A DNA stretch of 64,000 bases from Candidatus Rokuibacteriota bacterium (GTDB taxonomy: Bacteria > Methylomirabilota > Methylomirabilia > Rokubacteriales > CSP1-6), in NCBI GenBank assembly GCA_003220435.1, contig QHSL01000081.1, forward strand, positions 1-64,000. The letters are read 5' to 3'. Numbering within the stretch: position 1 is the stretch's first letter; every line of letters starts with the position of its first letter. Under the pieces are notes generated by a model. The model was not told where the DNA came from. It worked only from the letters and a program-made list of their open reading frames with translations, and made no database searches. Shown piece by piece: positions 35,944-44,894 of the stretch. Position numbers and translations under genes: made by a program.

Positions 35944-36171
35944 ATGAACATCCAGATCAGATACTGCGGGGAGTGAAACTACCTCCCACAGGCCTCCAGT
36001 TTGCAGGCCGCCATCAAGACCAAGTACGGCATCACGGCGACGCTCAAAGAGGGAGCCCTCGGCATCTTCGAGGTCTCGATCGACGACGAGGTCGCCTACA
36101 CGAATCAGGAGACCTTCCGCTTCCCGACCAACGAGGAGATCTTCACGAAGATCGACGCCGCTAAGAAGTAG
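35944..36171 (+). CDS. SelW/Rdx-family selenoprotein with in-frame TGA (selenocysteine)
   Basis: 75 codons from ATG 35944, preceded by AGGAGGAG. The opening is MNIQIRYCGE, then TGA at 35974-35976, then NYLPQASSLQAAIK and on to IFTKIDAAKK and TAG 36169. Cys8-Gly-Glu-Sec11 is the CxxU redox motif of the Rdx family (SelW, SelT, SelH, SelV), placed in the beta1-alpha1 loop right after an IQIRY strand as in SelW. The domain then continues in frame with the expected GxFEVSxDxEVAY and RFPTNEEI pattern, and there is no start codon after the TGA to rescue a shorter ORF. So the TGA is most likely read as selenocysteine; decay of a Cys codon to stop is the alternative. A hairpin follows the TGA. Probably a small thioredoxin-like redox protein. 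Its last 11 bases overlap the convergent CoA-transferase homologue. Confidence 0.85.
35991..36009 (+). promoter_or_regulatory. Candidate bacterial SECIS hairpin
   Basis: Arms GGCCT (35991-35995) and AGGCC (36005-36009) enclose the 9-base loop CCAGTTTGC. The loop begins 20 bases after the TGA, within the range usual for bacterial SECIS elements, and contains a G followed by U as SelB-binding loops do. The stem is short, so the assignment rests mainly on position. Confidence 0.45.
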
Positions 36172-37429
36172 CACGCGACAGTAGCTCCTCCCGGAACCGG
36201 GGATCGGCGATCGCGATCAGCGCCTCGGCCCGTCCCCGCTCTCCCTTTCCTCGCAGCGGCGCCACGCCGTGCTCGGTCACCACGAAGTCAGCCAGCCCGC
36301 GCGGGCTCGTCACCGCGGCGCCCGGTTGAAGGCTCGGCACGATCCGCGACACGGTACCGTCGCGCCCGGTCGACGGCAAGGCGATGACCGCCGCGCCGCC
36401 GCGCGACCGGGAAGCGGCCAGCACGAAGTCGAACTGCCCGCCGATCCCCGCCACCTGGCGCGCGCCCAGGCTCTCCGCCGTCACCTGCCCCGTCAGATCG
36501 ATCTCCAGCGCCGAGTTGATCGCCACGAAGCGATCGAGTTGCGCCACGATCTCGGGATCGTGGGTGAAGCCCGACGAATCCATGCTCACCGACGGGTTCT
36601 CGTGCACGAAATCGAAGAGCCGGCGCGTCCCCATCGCTTCGCCGATGTCCATGCGCCCCCGATGGATCCGCTTCAGCCCGTTGGTCACGACCCCGCGCTC
36701 GACCAGCGTCACCGACGCGTCGACCAGCAGCGAGTGGAGCGACAGGTCCCGGTGGCCACCCAGGGCCTCGAGGACTGCCTGAGGGATCGCGCCGACGCCC
36801 ACCTGCACCGTCGCGCCGTCCGGGACCAGCGCGGCGACCTGCCGCCCGATCGCGCACTCGACCGCGCCGATCGCCGGCGCCGGGTACGGCGTCAGCGGCT
36901 CGTCGACCTCGACCCAGCAGTCGATCTGGCTCCGATGCAGGAAGGCGTTGCCGAGCGTGCGCGGCATTTGTGGATTGACCTGCGCGATCACGAGCGGCGC
37001 GCGGCGTGCCGCCGCCAGCGCCACGCTCACCGAGACGCCGAGGCTCAGGTAGCCGCGCCCGTCGGGCGGCGCGCAGTGGACGAGGACGCAGTCGGGCGCC
37101 CAGGCGCCGCCGGCCACGAACTGGGTCACGAGGTCGAAGTAGCGCGCGGGGACGAACTCGACCCGCCCCCGCCGCCGCGCCTCCTCCAGGCGCGGCGACA
37201 TGTGCCACGTCGCGAAGCGCAGCGGCGCGTGCTCGGGCCGCGCGAAGGGATAGTCGCCGAGGTGGATGCCGCCCAGCAGGGTCAGGTCGTGAAGGCGCGC
37301 GGACTGCCGGCAAATCTCCGCGACGAGCGCGACCGGCTCGCCGCACGCCGGCGGCAGCAGCACCTTCATCGCCGGCCGGAGTCGGGCGACGGCGTCGACG
37401 AGCGAGCAGCGAGCGAACGCGCGCGGCAT
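36161..37429 (-). CDS. Acetyl-CoA hydrolase/4-hydroxybutyrate CoA-transferase family protein with altered catalytic motif
   Basis: 422 residues. Family features: GVGAIPQAVLEAL (211-223), VERGVVTNGLK, SMDSSGFTHDPE, GIGGQFDFVLAA and, near the end, DFVVTEHGVAPLRGK. The family moves CoA between carboxylic acids through a glutamyl-CoA intermediate. The motif that normally reads H-[ST]-E-[MV] reads HSLLVD here (His232, Leu234), so the usual catalytic Glu appears to be replaced. Either another Glu serves or the protein is not a classical CoA-transferase. The start codon faces the divergent small lipoprotein gene across a 45-base gap with TATATATA. Confidence 0.82.
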   Translation of the reverse strand: MPRAFARCSLVDAVARLRPAMKVLLPPACGEPVALVAEICRQSARLHDLTLLGGIHLGDYPFARPEHAPLRFATWHMSPRLEEARRRGRVEFVPARYFDLVTQFVAGGAWAPDCVLVHCAPPDGRGYLSLGVSVSVALAAARRAPLVIAQVNPQMPRTLGNAFLHRSQIDCWVEVDEPLTPYPAPAIGAVECAIGRQVAALVPDGATVQVGVGAIPQAVLEALGGHRDLSLHSLLVDASVTLVERGVVTNGLKRIHRGRMDIGEAMGTRRLFDFVHENPSVSMDSSGFTHDPEIVAQLDRFVAINSALEIDLTGQVTAESLGARQVAGIGGQFDFVLAASRSRGGAAVIALPSTGRDGTVSRIVPSLQPGAAVTSPRGLADFVVTEHGVAPLRGKGERGRAEALIAIADPRFREELLSRATS

Positions 37430-37441
37430 GAATGGCGAGGC

Positions 37442-37468
37442 TATATATACCCGATCCCGCGATAGAAT
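37442..37468. promoter_or_regulatory. Divergent promoter region
   Basis: TATATA (37442-37447) is suitable as -10 for the minus-strand CoA-transferase homologue (12 bases from its ATG). TAGAAT (37463-37468) lies six bases before the plus-strand ATG at 37475, leaving no room for a leader. No clear -35 is seen for either. Confidence 0.4.
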
Positions 37469-37474
37469 GGCCGC

Positions 37475-37666
37475 ATGAAATGGCCGTGCCGCGTGATCGC
37501 GCTGCTGGTCTCCGTCGCCGTGCTGACCGGCTGCGCGACCGCGCCGTCGAGCCGCGAGTCCCGCGGCGGCGCATCGCGCGTGCGCTGCCTGTCGGAGCCG
37601 TCGCGCGATGACGCCTCGGTCACGGGCCGCCCGATGTTCTTTCTGTTCTGCATGGAGAGCCCGTGA
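37475..37666 (+). CDS. Small putative lipoprotein
   Basis: 63 residues with a lipoprotein signal (MKWPCRVIALLVSVAVLTGC, lipid Cys20), a serine- and arginine-rich middle and a hydrophobic tail PMFFLFCMESP. No family recognised. Its stop overlaps the GTG of the SDR gene (GTGA), showing translational coupling. Function unknown; it may be an outer-membrane accessory of the oxidoreductase cluster. Confidence 0.7.
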   Translation: MKWPCRVIALLVSVAVLTGCATAPSSRESRGGASRVRCLSEPSRDDASVTGRPMFFLFCMESP

Positions 37667-38433
37667 CGCGCGGGCCGATGCGAAAGGTCGCCCTCGTCAC
37701 CGGCGGCGGCCGCGGCATCGGCCGTGAGATCGCGCTGGCGCTCGGGCGCGAAGGGTGCGCGGTCGCGGTCGCGGCGCGAACGCCCGACGAGGTGGGGGCG
37801 ACCGCCGACGAGCTGCGCCGCCTCGGCGTCGAGGCGGCGGCGCTCGAGCTGGACGTGAGCGAGGCCGACGCGATCGAGCGGGTCGCCCGCGCCGTCATCG
37901 CCACGCTGGGCCCCGTCGACGTCCTCGTGAACAACGCGGGCCTGGCCGAGTCGGCTCCGTTCGCGAAGACCGAGCCGGCGCTCTGGGACCGCCACTTCCG
38001 CGTCAACGCCACCGGGCCGTATCTGCTCACGCGCGCCGTCTTGCCCGCGATGCTCGCGAGCGGATGGGGGCGCGTGATCAACATCGCCTCGGTGGCCGGA
38101 CTCCACGGCGCGCCGTACGTCACCGCGTACACGGCCTCCAAGCACGCGCTGGTCGGCCTCACCCGCGCGCTCGCCGCCGAGGTCGCGGGCAAGGGTGTCA
38201 CCGTCAACGCCATCTGCCCGGGGTTCGCGGCCACCGAGCTCACCTGGCGCAGCGCGCGGAACATCACGACCAAGACGGGGAAATCGTTCGACGACGCGGT
38301 GGCGGCGCTGGCGCGCCTCAACCCCGGCGGCCGGCTCATCGAGCCCGCCGAGGTCGCGGGCGTCGCGGTCAAGCTGCTGCACGACGACGCGACGAACGGA
38401 GAGGCGATCGTGCTCGACGGCACGCCGTCCTGA
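37663..38433 (+). CDS. SDR-family NAD(P)-dependent oxidoreductase
   Basis: 256 residues from GTG 37663; ATG 37678 (MRKVALVTGG) is an alternative start. Rossmann motif TGGGRGIG, DVLVNNAG, the active-site Ser in NIASVAG and the YTASK catalytic pair are all visible, and NAICPGFAATEL follows. Probably a 3-oxoacyl-reductase or alcohol dehydrogenase type. A 40-residue segment (RNITTKTGKSFDDAVAALAR) lies where substrate specificity is set. It is in one operon with ridA, marR and OYE genes, suggesting catabolism of an aromatic or acyl-CoA substrate; this is inference. Confidence 0.92.
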   Translation: MTRGPMRKVALVTGGGRGIGREIALALGREGCAVAVAARTPDEVGATADELRRLGVEAAALELDVSEADAIERVARAVIATLGPVDVLVNNAGLAESAPFAKTEPALWDRHFRVNATGPYLLTRAVLPAMLASGWGRVINIASVAGLHGAPYVTAYTASKHALVGLTRALAAEVAGKGVTVNAICPGFAATELTWRSARNITTKTGKSFDDAVAALARLNPGGRLIEPAEVAGVAVKLLHDDATNGEAIVLDGTPS

Positions 38434-38445
38434 GGGAGGCGACCC

Positions 38446-38859
38446 ATGACCCGCCAGATCGAATTCCACAACCCGCCGTCGCTCCCGAAAGCGGTCGGCT
38501 TTTCCCATGTCGCCGAGACCCGCGGCGGCCGCACCCTGTTCCTCGCCGGCCAGGTCGCGAAGGATCGGGAGGGGCGCGTCGTCGGCAAGGGCGACCTGGT
38601 CGCCCAGTTCCGGCAGGTCTGCGAGAACTTGAAGGCCGCGGTCGCCGCCGGCGGCGGCCAGCTCACCGACGTCGTGAAGCTCACGATCTACGTGCTCGAC
38701 GCGGGCGAGTACAAGCGCCACGCCAAGGCCATCGGCGGCGTCTACCGTGAGTACTTCGGCAAGCACTTCCCGGCGATGACGCTGGTCGGCGTGCGCGATC
38801 TCTACGACGCCGCGGAGGGATGCCTGATCGAGATCGAGGGGTTCGCCTGCCTCCCCTGA
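38446..38859 (+). CDS. RidA/YjgF-family protein lacking the canonical arginine
   Basis: 137 residues; ATG 38446 is preceded by GAGGGAGG. Family pattern: FLAGQVAKD (GQ motif), NLKAAVAAGGGQLTDVVKLTIYVLD and a C-terminal CLIEIEGFA. Classical RidA has an Arg after the PxR motif that binds the imine carboxylate; here the sequence reads FPAMTLVGV, so the Arg is Met. Such Rid subgroups often do not show imine deaminase activity. The gene is between an SDR gene and a MarR regulator in one direction, so a catabolic side-reaction role is likely. Confidence 0.9.
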   Translation: MTRQIEFHNPPSLPKAVGFSHVAETRGGRTLFLAGQVAKDREGRVVGKGDLVAQFRQVCENLKAAVAAGGGQLTDVVKLTIYVLDAGEYKRHAKAIGGVYREYFGKHFPAMTLVGVRDLYDAAEGCLIEIEGFACLP

Positions 38860-38875
38860 GGGAGGCGGCCCGGGC

Positions 38876-39343
38876 GTGAAGCGCGCGGTCGACCGGGTGC
38901 TCGCGGTCAGCACCTGGCTGCGCCTTCTGCACGCGTACGGCGTCGTCGAGCGCGAGCTCCGCCGCGCCGTCGCCGTCCACTGCACGTTCCCGCAGTTCGA
39001 CGTCCTCAATCAGCTCGACCGCGAGCCGGGCGGCCTCACCTTCGTCGAGCTGTCGCGACGCCTGCTGGTGACGGCCGGCAACCTCACCGGCATCGTGGAC
39101 CGGCTGCAAGACGAGCGGCTCGTGCGGCGCACCGTCCATCCCGACGACCGGCGGGCGTTCCGCCTCACGCTGACTGCCAAGGGACGGCGGCTCATCCGCC
39201 GCGCGCAGCAGCGTCACCACCGGGCCCTCGCCGCGCTGCTCGGCGACGTCACCCAGCACGACCTGCGCACGCTCCGCCGCCTGCTCGGGCGTCTGCGCAC
39301 CAGCGCATCGGCGCGCGTCGGGAAAGCCGGGACGAAAAGATAG
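38876..39343 (+). CDS. MarR-family transcriptional regulator
   Basis: 155 residues from GTG 38876, 16 bases after the RidA stop. Winged helix-turn-helix: TFVELSRRLLVTAGNLTGIVDRL (recognition helix, about 55-77) then RTVHPDDRRAFRLTLT (wing). It probably represses the following OYE gene, and perhaps its own operon, by binding the palindrome at 39341-39362, whose left half begins at its own stop codon. The ligand is unknown, perhaps an aromatic acid or enoyl compound. Confidence 0.9.
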   Translation: MKRAVDRVLAVSTWLRLLHAYGVVERELRRAVAVHCTFPQFDVLNQLDREPGGLTFVELSRRLLVTAGNLTGIVDRLQDERLVRRTVHPDDRRAFRLTLTAKGRRLIRRAQQRHHRALAALLGDVTQHDLRTLRRLLGRLRTSASARVGKAGTKR

Positions 39344-39362
39344 ATTATATTTTGATAATCTA
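39341..39362. promoter_or_regulatory. MarR-type operator palindrome
   Basis: TAGATTAT, six bases, ATAATCTA: perfect 8-base arms (39341-39348 and 39355-39362). It is an AT-rich island in GC-rich DNA, starts at the MarR stop codon and ends 12 bases before the OYE ATG at 39375. The TATATC just downstream could serve as -10, so a bound regulator would cover the promoter. Confidence 0.65.
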
Positions 39363-39374
39363 TATCTAAACAAT

Positions 39375-40886
<1,512 letters not shown>

Positions 40887-40895
40887 GCGGTGTCC

Positions 40896-40925
40896 TTGAC
40901 CGCGTGAGACCCGGGCAGCTAGTCT
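40896..40925 (+). promoter_or_regulatory. Sigma70-type promoter of the second cyclase gene
   Basis: TTGACC (40896-40901), an 18-base spacer and TAGTCT (40920-40925), 49 bases before the GTG at 40975. GGAGG lies about five bases before that start. Confidence 0.6.
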
Positions 40926-40974
40926 CGACGCACCAATCCGATCTTCATCGGCGTCGTGGCTGGGAGGTTCCGGC

Positions 40975-43900
40975 GTGAAGTGTCCCCGGTGCCAGAACGA
41001 GAATCCGCCCGGGTCGAACTTCTGCCTGGGCTGCGGAGCGCGCCTGGGAGCGACGTGCGGCGCCTGCGGCAACGACTTACCCGTCGGCTCCCGCTTCTGC
41101 AACAAATGCGGTGCTCCGGTGAGCGACGGGTCCTCCGGAGAGACGCGCTTCGCCTCTCCGCAGTCCTACACTCCGAAGCACCTCGCCGAGAAGATCCTCA
41201 CCTCGCGGGCGGCATTGGAAGGCGAGCGGAAGCAGGTGACCGTGCTCTTCGCCGACGTCAAGGGCTCGATGGAGCTGCTCGGCGACCGCGATCCCGAAGA
41301 GGCGCGCAAAATTCTCGATCCTGTTCTCGAGCGCATGATGCACGCCGTTCATCACTACGAGGGCACCGTGAATCAGGTGATGGGTGACGGGATCATGGCG
41401 CTCTTCGGCGCCCCGCTCGCCCACGAGGATCACGCCGTGCGCGCGTGCTACGCCGCGCTCAGGATGCAAGACGCCGTGCGGCGCTACTCGGACGAGCTGC
41501 GTCGCGCCCGGGGCGTGGAGGTGCAGGTCCGCGTGGGTCTCAACTCCGGTGACGTCGTGGTGCGCTCGATCGGCAGCGATCTCCGTATGGACTACTCGGC
41601 GGTGGGCCAGACCACGAACCTGGCGGCGCGCATGGAGCAGCTCGCGGCGCCCGGCAGTATCCGGCTCACCGCCGGGACGCTGCGCCTGGCCGAGGGCCTC
41701 ATCCACGTCACCCCGCTCGGCCCGGTGCCGGTCAAGGGGCTCGCCGATCCGGTCGAGGTGTTCGAGCTGGCCGGAGCCGGCGCGGCTCGCACCCGCCTCG
41801 AAGCGGCGGCGCGGCGCGGGCTCACGCGCTTCGTCGGGCGTGACACCGAGATGGATCAGCTCCGTCGCGCGGCGGAAGAGGTCCGGCGCGGGCGGGGGCA
41901 GCTCGTCGCGGTCGTCGGCGAGCCGGGCGTCGGCAAGTCGCGCCTGTATCACGAGTTCATCCACTCGCACCACACCCATGGGTGGCTCACGTTCGAGAGC
42001 GGGTCGGTGTCCTACGGCAAGGCCACGGCGTACCTGCCGCTGGCCGACCTGCTGCGCAGCTATTTCCGGATCGAGAGCCGCGACGATGTCCGGGCCATCC
42101 GGGCCAAGGTGACGGGCAACCTCCTGACGCTCGACGAGACGCTGAAGGAGGCGATCTCGCCCGTCCTCTGGCTGCTCGATGCGCTCCCCGAGGACAGCCC
42201 GTTCCTCGCGCTCGATCCGGTCGACCGGCGGCGGCGCACGCTCGCCGCGGTCAAGACGGTGCTGCTCCGCGAGAGCCAGGTTCAGCCGCTCCTGGTCGTG
42301 TTCGAGGACCTTCACTGGATCGACTCCGAGACGCAGGCCTTCCTCGATGCGCTCGTCGAAGGTCTCCCCGCGGTGTCGATCCTGCTTGCCGTGAACTATC
42401 GCCCCGAGTACCGCCACGCCTGGGGATCCAAGACCTACTACCGCCAGCTCAGGATCGACGCGCTGCCGCCGGAGAGCGCCGACGAGCTCCTCGCCTCGCT
42501 GCTCGGCACCGATGCGAGCGTCGCCCCGCTCAAGCCGGTGCTCATCGCCCGCACCGAGGGCAATCCCCTCTTCCTCGAGGAGAGCGTTCGCACGCTGGTC
42601 GAGGTCAGGGCGCTCGTCGGCAGCGGGGGCGCATACCGCCTGGTGGCGCCGCTCGAGGCGATCAGCATGCCGCCGACGGTGCAGGCCATCCTCGCGGCGC
42701 GGATCGACCGGTTGGAGGGCGAGGACAAGCGGCTCCTTCAGGCCGCCGCCGTCGTCGGCAAGGACGTGCCGTTCGCCCTGCTGATGGCCGTCGCCGACCT
42801 CGACGAGGACGGCGTACGACGTGCGCTGGCGCGGCTGCAGGCCACGGAGTTCCTGTACGAGGTGCGGTTGTTCCCCGAGCTCGAGTACACGTTCAAGCAC
42901 GCGCTCACCCACGAGGTGGCCTACGGGAGCCTGCTGGCGGATCGCCGCCGCGCGGTGCACGCGACCCTGGTCGGCGCGATCGAGCACCTCTATGCCGATC
43001 GCCTGGACGAGCACGTCGAGGAGCTCGCCCACCACGCGCGACGTGCGGGGCTTCGCGACGAGGCGATCCGATACCTGCACCGGGCCGGCGACCGCGCGGC
43101 GGCCCGCTCCGCCCATCGCGAAGCGATCGCGTTCTTCGAACCGGCGCTCGCCGAACTCCGGGAGCTGCAGGAGACGTCGGACGTGCTTGCCGTGACCATC
43201 GACGTCCTGATCGCTCGCGCCAACGCGCTCTTCGCGATCAAGGGGGCCGGATCGCCGGAGGTCGTGGCACCCGTCCAGCACGCGCACGAGCTGGCCGTGC
43301 GGCTCGGCGATCCCGCACGGATCTTTGCCACGCTCTGGGGCCGCTGGTTCGTCAAGTACCAGGTCGGCCGCTATGGCGAGGCGCTGGCGCTGGCCGAGCA
43401 GCTGCTCGTGGTGGCCGAGGCCGAAGGGGACGGCGACCGGCTGCTGCAGGCCCATCACTCGCTGTGGGCGACGTTGGGCTCGACGGGAGAGGCCCTCCGG
43501 GCCGTGGAGCATTGCGAGCGAGGCCTGGCGTTGTATGACCCCATCCGCCACGCCTCGCAGGCCTTCGCCTATGGGGGGCACGACCCGGGCGGCTGCAGCG
43601 GGAACCATCTCGCACGCGCACGCTGGGCCCTCGGCGATCTGGAGCGCGCGGGCTCCGCGATCCGGGACGCCCTCGCACTCAGCGAGAAGCTTACCCACCC
43701 GCTCACGATGGGCCTCTCGCTGACCACCAGCGCTTTCATTCAATATCAGATCGGGGACTACAACGCCGCTCGCGAGGCCGCCGAGCGGACGCTCGCACTC
43801 GCGAAGGCGCACGAGCTCACGGCCTGGTTCGACGATTGCCGCGTCGTGCTGGCCTCTGTCCAGGCCCGCCAGCAAGGCGACTACCGATCGGTTGTCGAGC

Positions 43901-44361
43901 TCTGCGAGCAGCTGCCCACGCGCGGCTCGGTCACCGCATATCGACGAGTGACCAGTATCATCCTTCTGGCAGATGTCCTGAGCCGGGTGGACGCCGTCGA
44001 TCGAGGTCTGGCGATTCTCGACGCGATCTCGCCCGAGCACCGCGACACTATCATGGCCCCGGAATTCCGGCGGGTGCGCGGAGAGCTCCTGCTACGTAGG
44101 AACGAGCATGACGAGGGCGAGCGAGAGCTCCGGCAGGCGATCGACGAGGCGCGACAACGCTCGCAACGCACACTCGAGCTGCGCGCGACGACGAGCCTCG
44201 CCCGACTGTGGCAACGGGAGGGCCGGCCGAGCGAGGCGCGCCGGATGCTCGGCGAAGTCTACGGCTGGTTCACCGGGGGATTCGACACGGCCGATCTGCG
44301 CGACGCCAAGGCCGTCCTCGACGAGCTCAGCGCGCCAGGCGGCGGAGAGCAGCGCCGGTGA
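40975..44361 (+). CDS. Double zinc-ribbon / class III nucleotidyl cyclase / AAA ATPase / TPR signalling protein
   Basis: 1128 residues from GTG 40975 (GGAGG five bases upstream). Two zinc ribbons (CPRC, CLGC; then CGAC, CNKC; residues 3-46), the linker RFASPQSYTPKHLAEKIL, cyclase domain (about 85-270), AAA ATPase with P-loop GEPGVGKSR and VFEDLHWID, then helical repeats to the end. Metal Asp94 and Asp138 and transition-state Asn215/Arg219 are kept. The base-recognising Lys position is Gln134 and the matching Asp position is Ser208; VGQTTN also differs from the usual VGDTTN. It is a paralogue of the gene at 425-3724. Likely a cytosolic signalling ATPase; cAMP production is not certain. Its last 35 bases overlap the convergent GNAT gene. 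Confidence 0.93.
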   Translation: MKCPRCQNENPPGSNFCLGCGARLGATCGACGNDLPVGSRFCNKCGAPVSDGSSGETRFASPQSYTPKHLAEKILTSRAALEGERKQVTVLFADVKGSMELLGDRDPEEARKILDPVLERMMHAVHHYEGTVNQVMGDGIMALFGAPLAHEDHAVRACYAALRMQDAVRRYSDELRRARGVEVQVRVGLNSGDVVVRSIGSDLRMDYSAVGQTTNLAARMEQLAAPGSIRLTAGTLRLAEGLIHVTPLGPVPVKGLADPVEVFELAGAGAARTRLEAAARRGLTRFVGRDTEMDQLRRAAEEVRRGRGQLVAVVGEPGVGKSRLYHEFIHSHHTHGWLTFESGSVSYGKATAYLPLADLLRSYFRIESRDDVRAIRAKVTGNLLTLDETLKEAISPVLWLLDALPEDSPFLALDPVDRRRRTLAAVKTVLLRESQVQPLLVVFEDLHWIDSETQAFLDALVEGLPAVSILLAVNYRPEYRHAWGSKTYYRQLRIDALPPESADELLASLLGTDASVAPLKPVLIARTEGNPLFLEESVRTLVEVRALVGSGGAYRLVAPLEAISMPPTVQAILAARIDRLEGEDKRLLQAAAVVGKDVPFALLMAVADLDEDGVRRALARLQATEFLYEVRLFPELEYTFKHALTHEVAYGSLLADRRRAVHATLVGAIEHLYADRLDEHVEELAHHARRAGLRDEAIRYLHRAGDRAAARSAHREAIAFFEPALAELRELQETSDVLAVTIDVLIARANALFAIKGAGSPEVVAPVQHAHELAVRLGDPARIFATLWGRWFVKYQVGRYGEALALAEQLLVVAEAEGDGDRLLQAHHSLWATLGSTGEALRAVEHCERGLALYDPIRHASQAFAYGGHDPGGCSGNHLARARWALGDLERAGSAIRDALALSEKLTHPLTMGLSLTTSAFIQYQIGDYNAAREAAERTLALAKAHELTAWFDDCRVVLASVQARQQGDYRSVVELCEQLPTRGSVTAYRRVTSIILLADVLSRVDAVDRGLAILDAISPEHRDTIMAPEFRRVRGELLLRRNEHDEGERELRQAIDEARQRSQRTLELRATTSLARLWQREGRPSEARRMLGEVYGWFTGGFDTADLRDAKAVLDELSAPGGGEQRR

Positions 44362-44815
44362 GCCGAGTCAGAATCCAATCACGACGCAGCTTCGCGCCGA
44401 GCCGTTTGTAGAACCGGATGCTCGGAGTATTCCAGTCGAGCACCGCCCACTCCATGCGGCCACAGCCACGCCGGAGGGCGATCCGCGCCAGCTCGCCCAG
44501 CAGCGCCCGGCCCGCGCCCCGGCCGCGCTCCTGGGGGAGCACGAAGAGGTCCTCCAGGTAGAGGGTCGGGCGTCCGAGGAAGGTCGAATAGGTGAAGAAG
44601 TACAGGGCGAAGCCGACGACGGCGCCGCCCCGGCGGCAGATGAGCACCTCGAAATAGCGTCGCCGGCCGAAGCCGTGCCGGCGGACGTTCGCGGCGGTGG
44701 CCACCGCCTCGTGGGCCAGCCGCTCGTACTCGGCGAGCCCGCGGATCAGGCGCAGGATCGTCGGGACGTCGCGCCGGGTCGCGCGGCGGATCGAGAGCGC
44801 GGCCGCGCGCCTCAG
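44327..44815 (-). CDS. GNAT-family N-acetyltransferase (diamine acetyltransferase-like) without a standard start codon
   Basis: GNAT motif A (LPQERGRGAGRALLGELAR), EDLFV and the C-terminal VLDWNTPSIRFYKRLGA are clear. The only standard start in frame is GTG 44704, giving 125 residues, but the frame upstream encodes the expected first strand and helices (SIRRATRRDVPTILRLI, then AEYERLAHEAV). Coordinates given use CTG 44815 as the likeliest start, giving 162 residues; ATA 44821 is another option. The gene begins immediately after a dispersed GC-rich repeat at 44821-44871, so its original start may have been lost when that element arrived. It converges with and overlaps the second cyclase gene. 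Confidence 0.7.
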   Translation of the reverse strand: MRRAAALSIRRATRRDVPTILRLIRGLAEYERLAHEAVATAANVRRHGFGRRRYFEVLICRRGGAVVGFALYFFTYSTFLGRPTLYLEDLFVLPQERGRGAGRALLGELARIALRRGCGRMEWAVLDWNTPSIRFYKRLGAKLRRDWILTRLTGAALRRLAR

Positions 44816-44820
44816 ACTTA

Positions 44821-44871
44821 TAGCGCGTCTCGACCGGCGGGGCCCCAGCCCCGCGACGGCCTGCGGCGCGC
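44821..44871. repeat. Dispersed intergenic repeat, copy 1
   Basis: 51 bases that recur almost unchanged at 59855-59906. It contains a small perfect hairpin GCGGGGC-CCCA-GCCCCGC. Both copies lie between consecutive minus-strand genes in the same orientation, as REP-like elements or intergenic terminators do. Confidence 0.75.
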
Positions 44872-44894
44872 ACCGCGGCTCGTCGGCGACGGCG

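Noticed and set aside
35973-36164. Arginine-rich ORF overlapping the selenoprotein gene in another frame
   Set aside because: No start signal or domain; the +0 frame with TGA has a strong ribosome-binding site and a matching fold.
41077-44040. 987-residue minus-strand ORF opposite the second cyclase gene
   Set aside because: Same reason: low-complexity translation and complete overlap with a clearly recognised protein.
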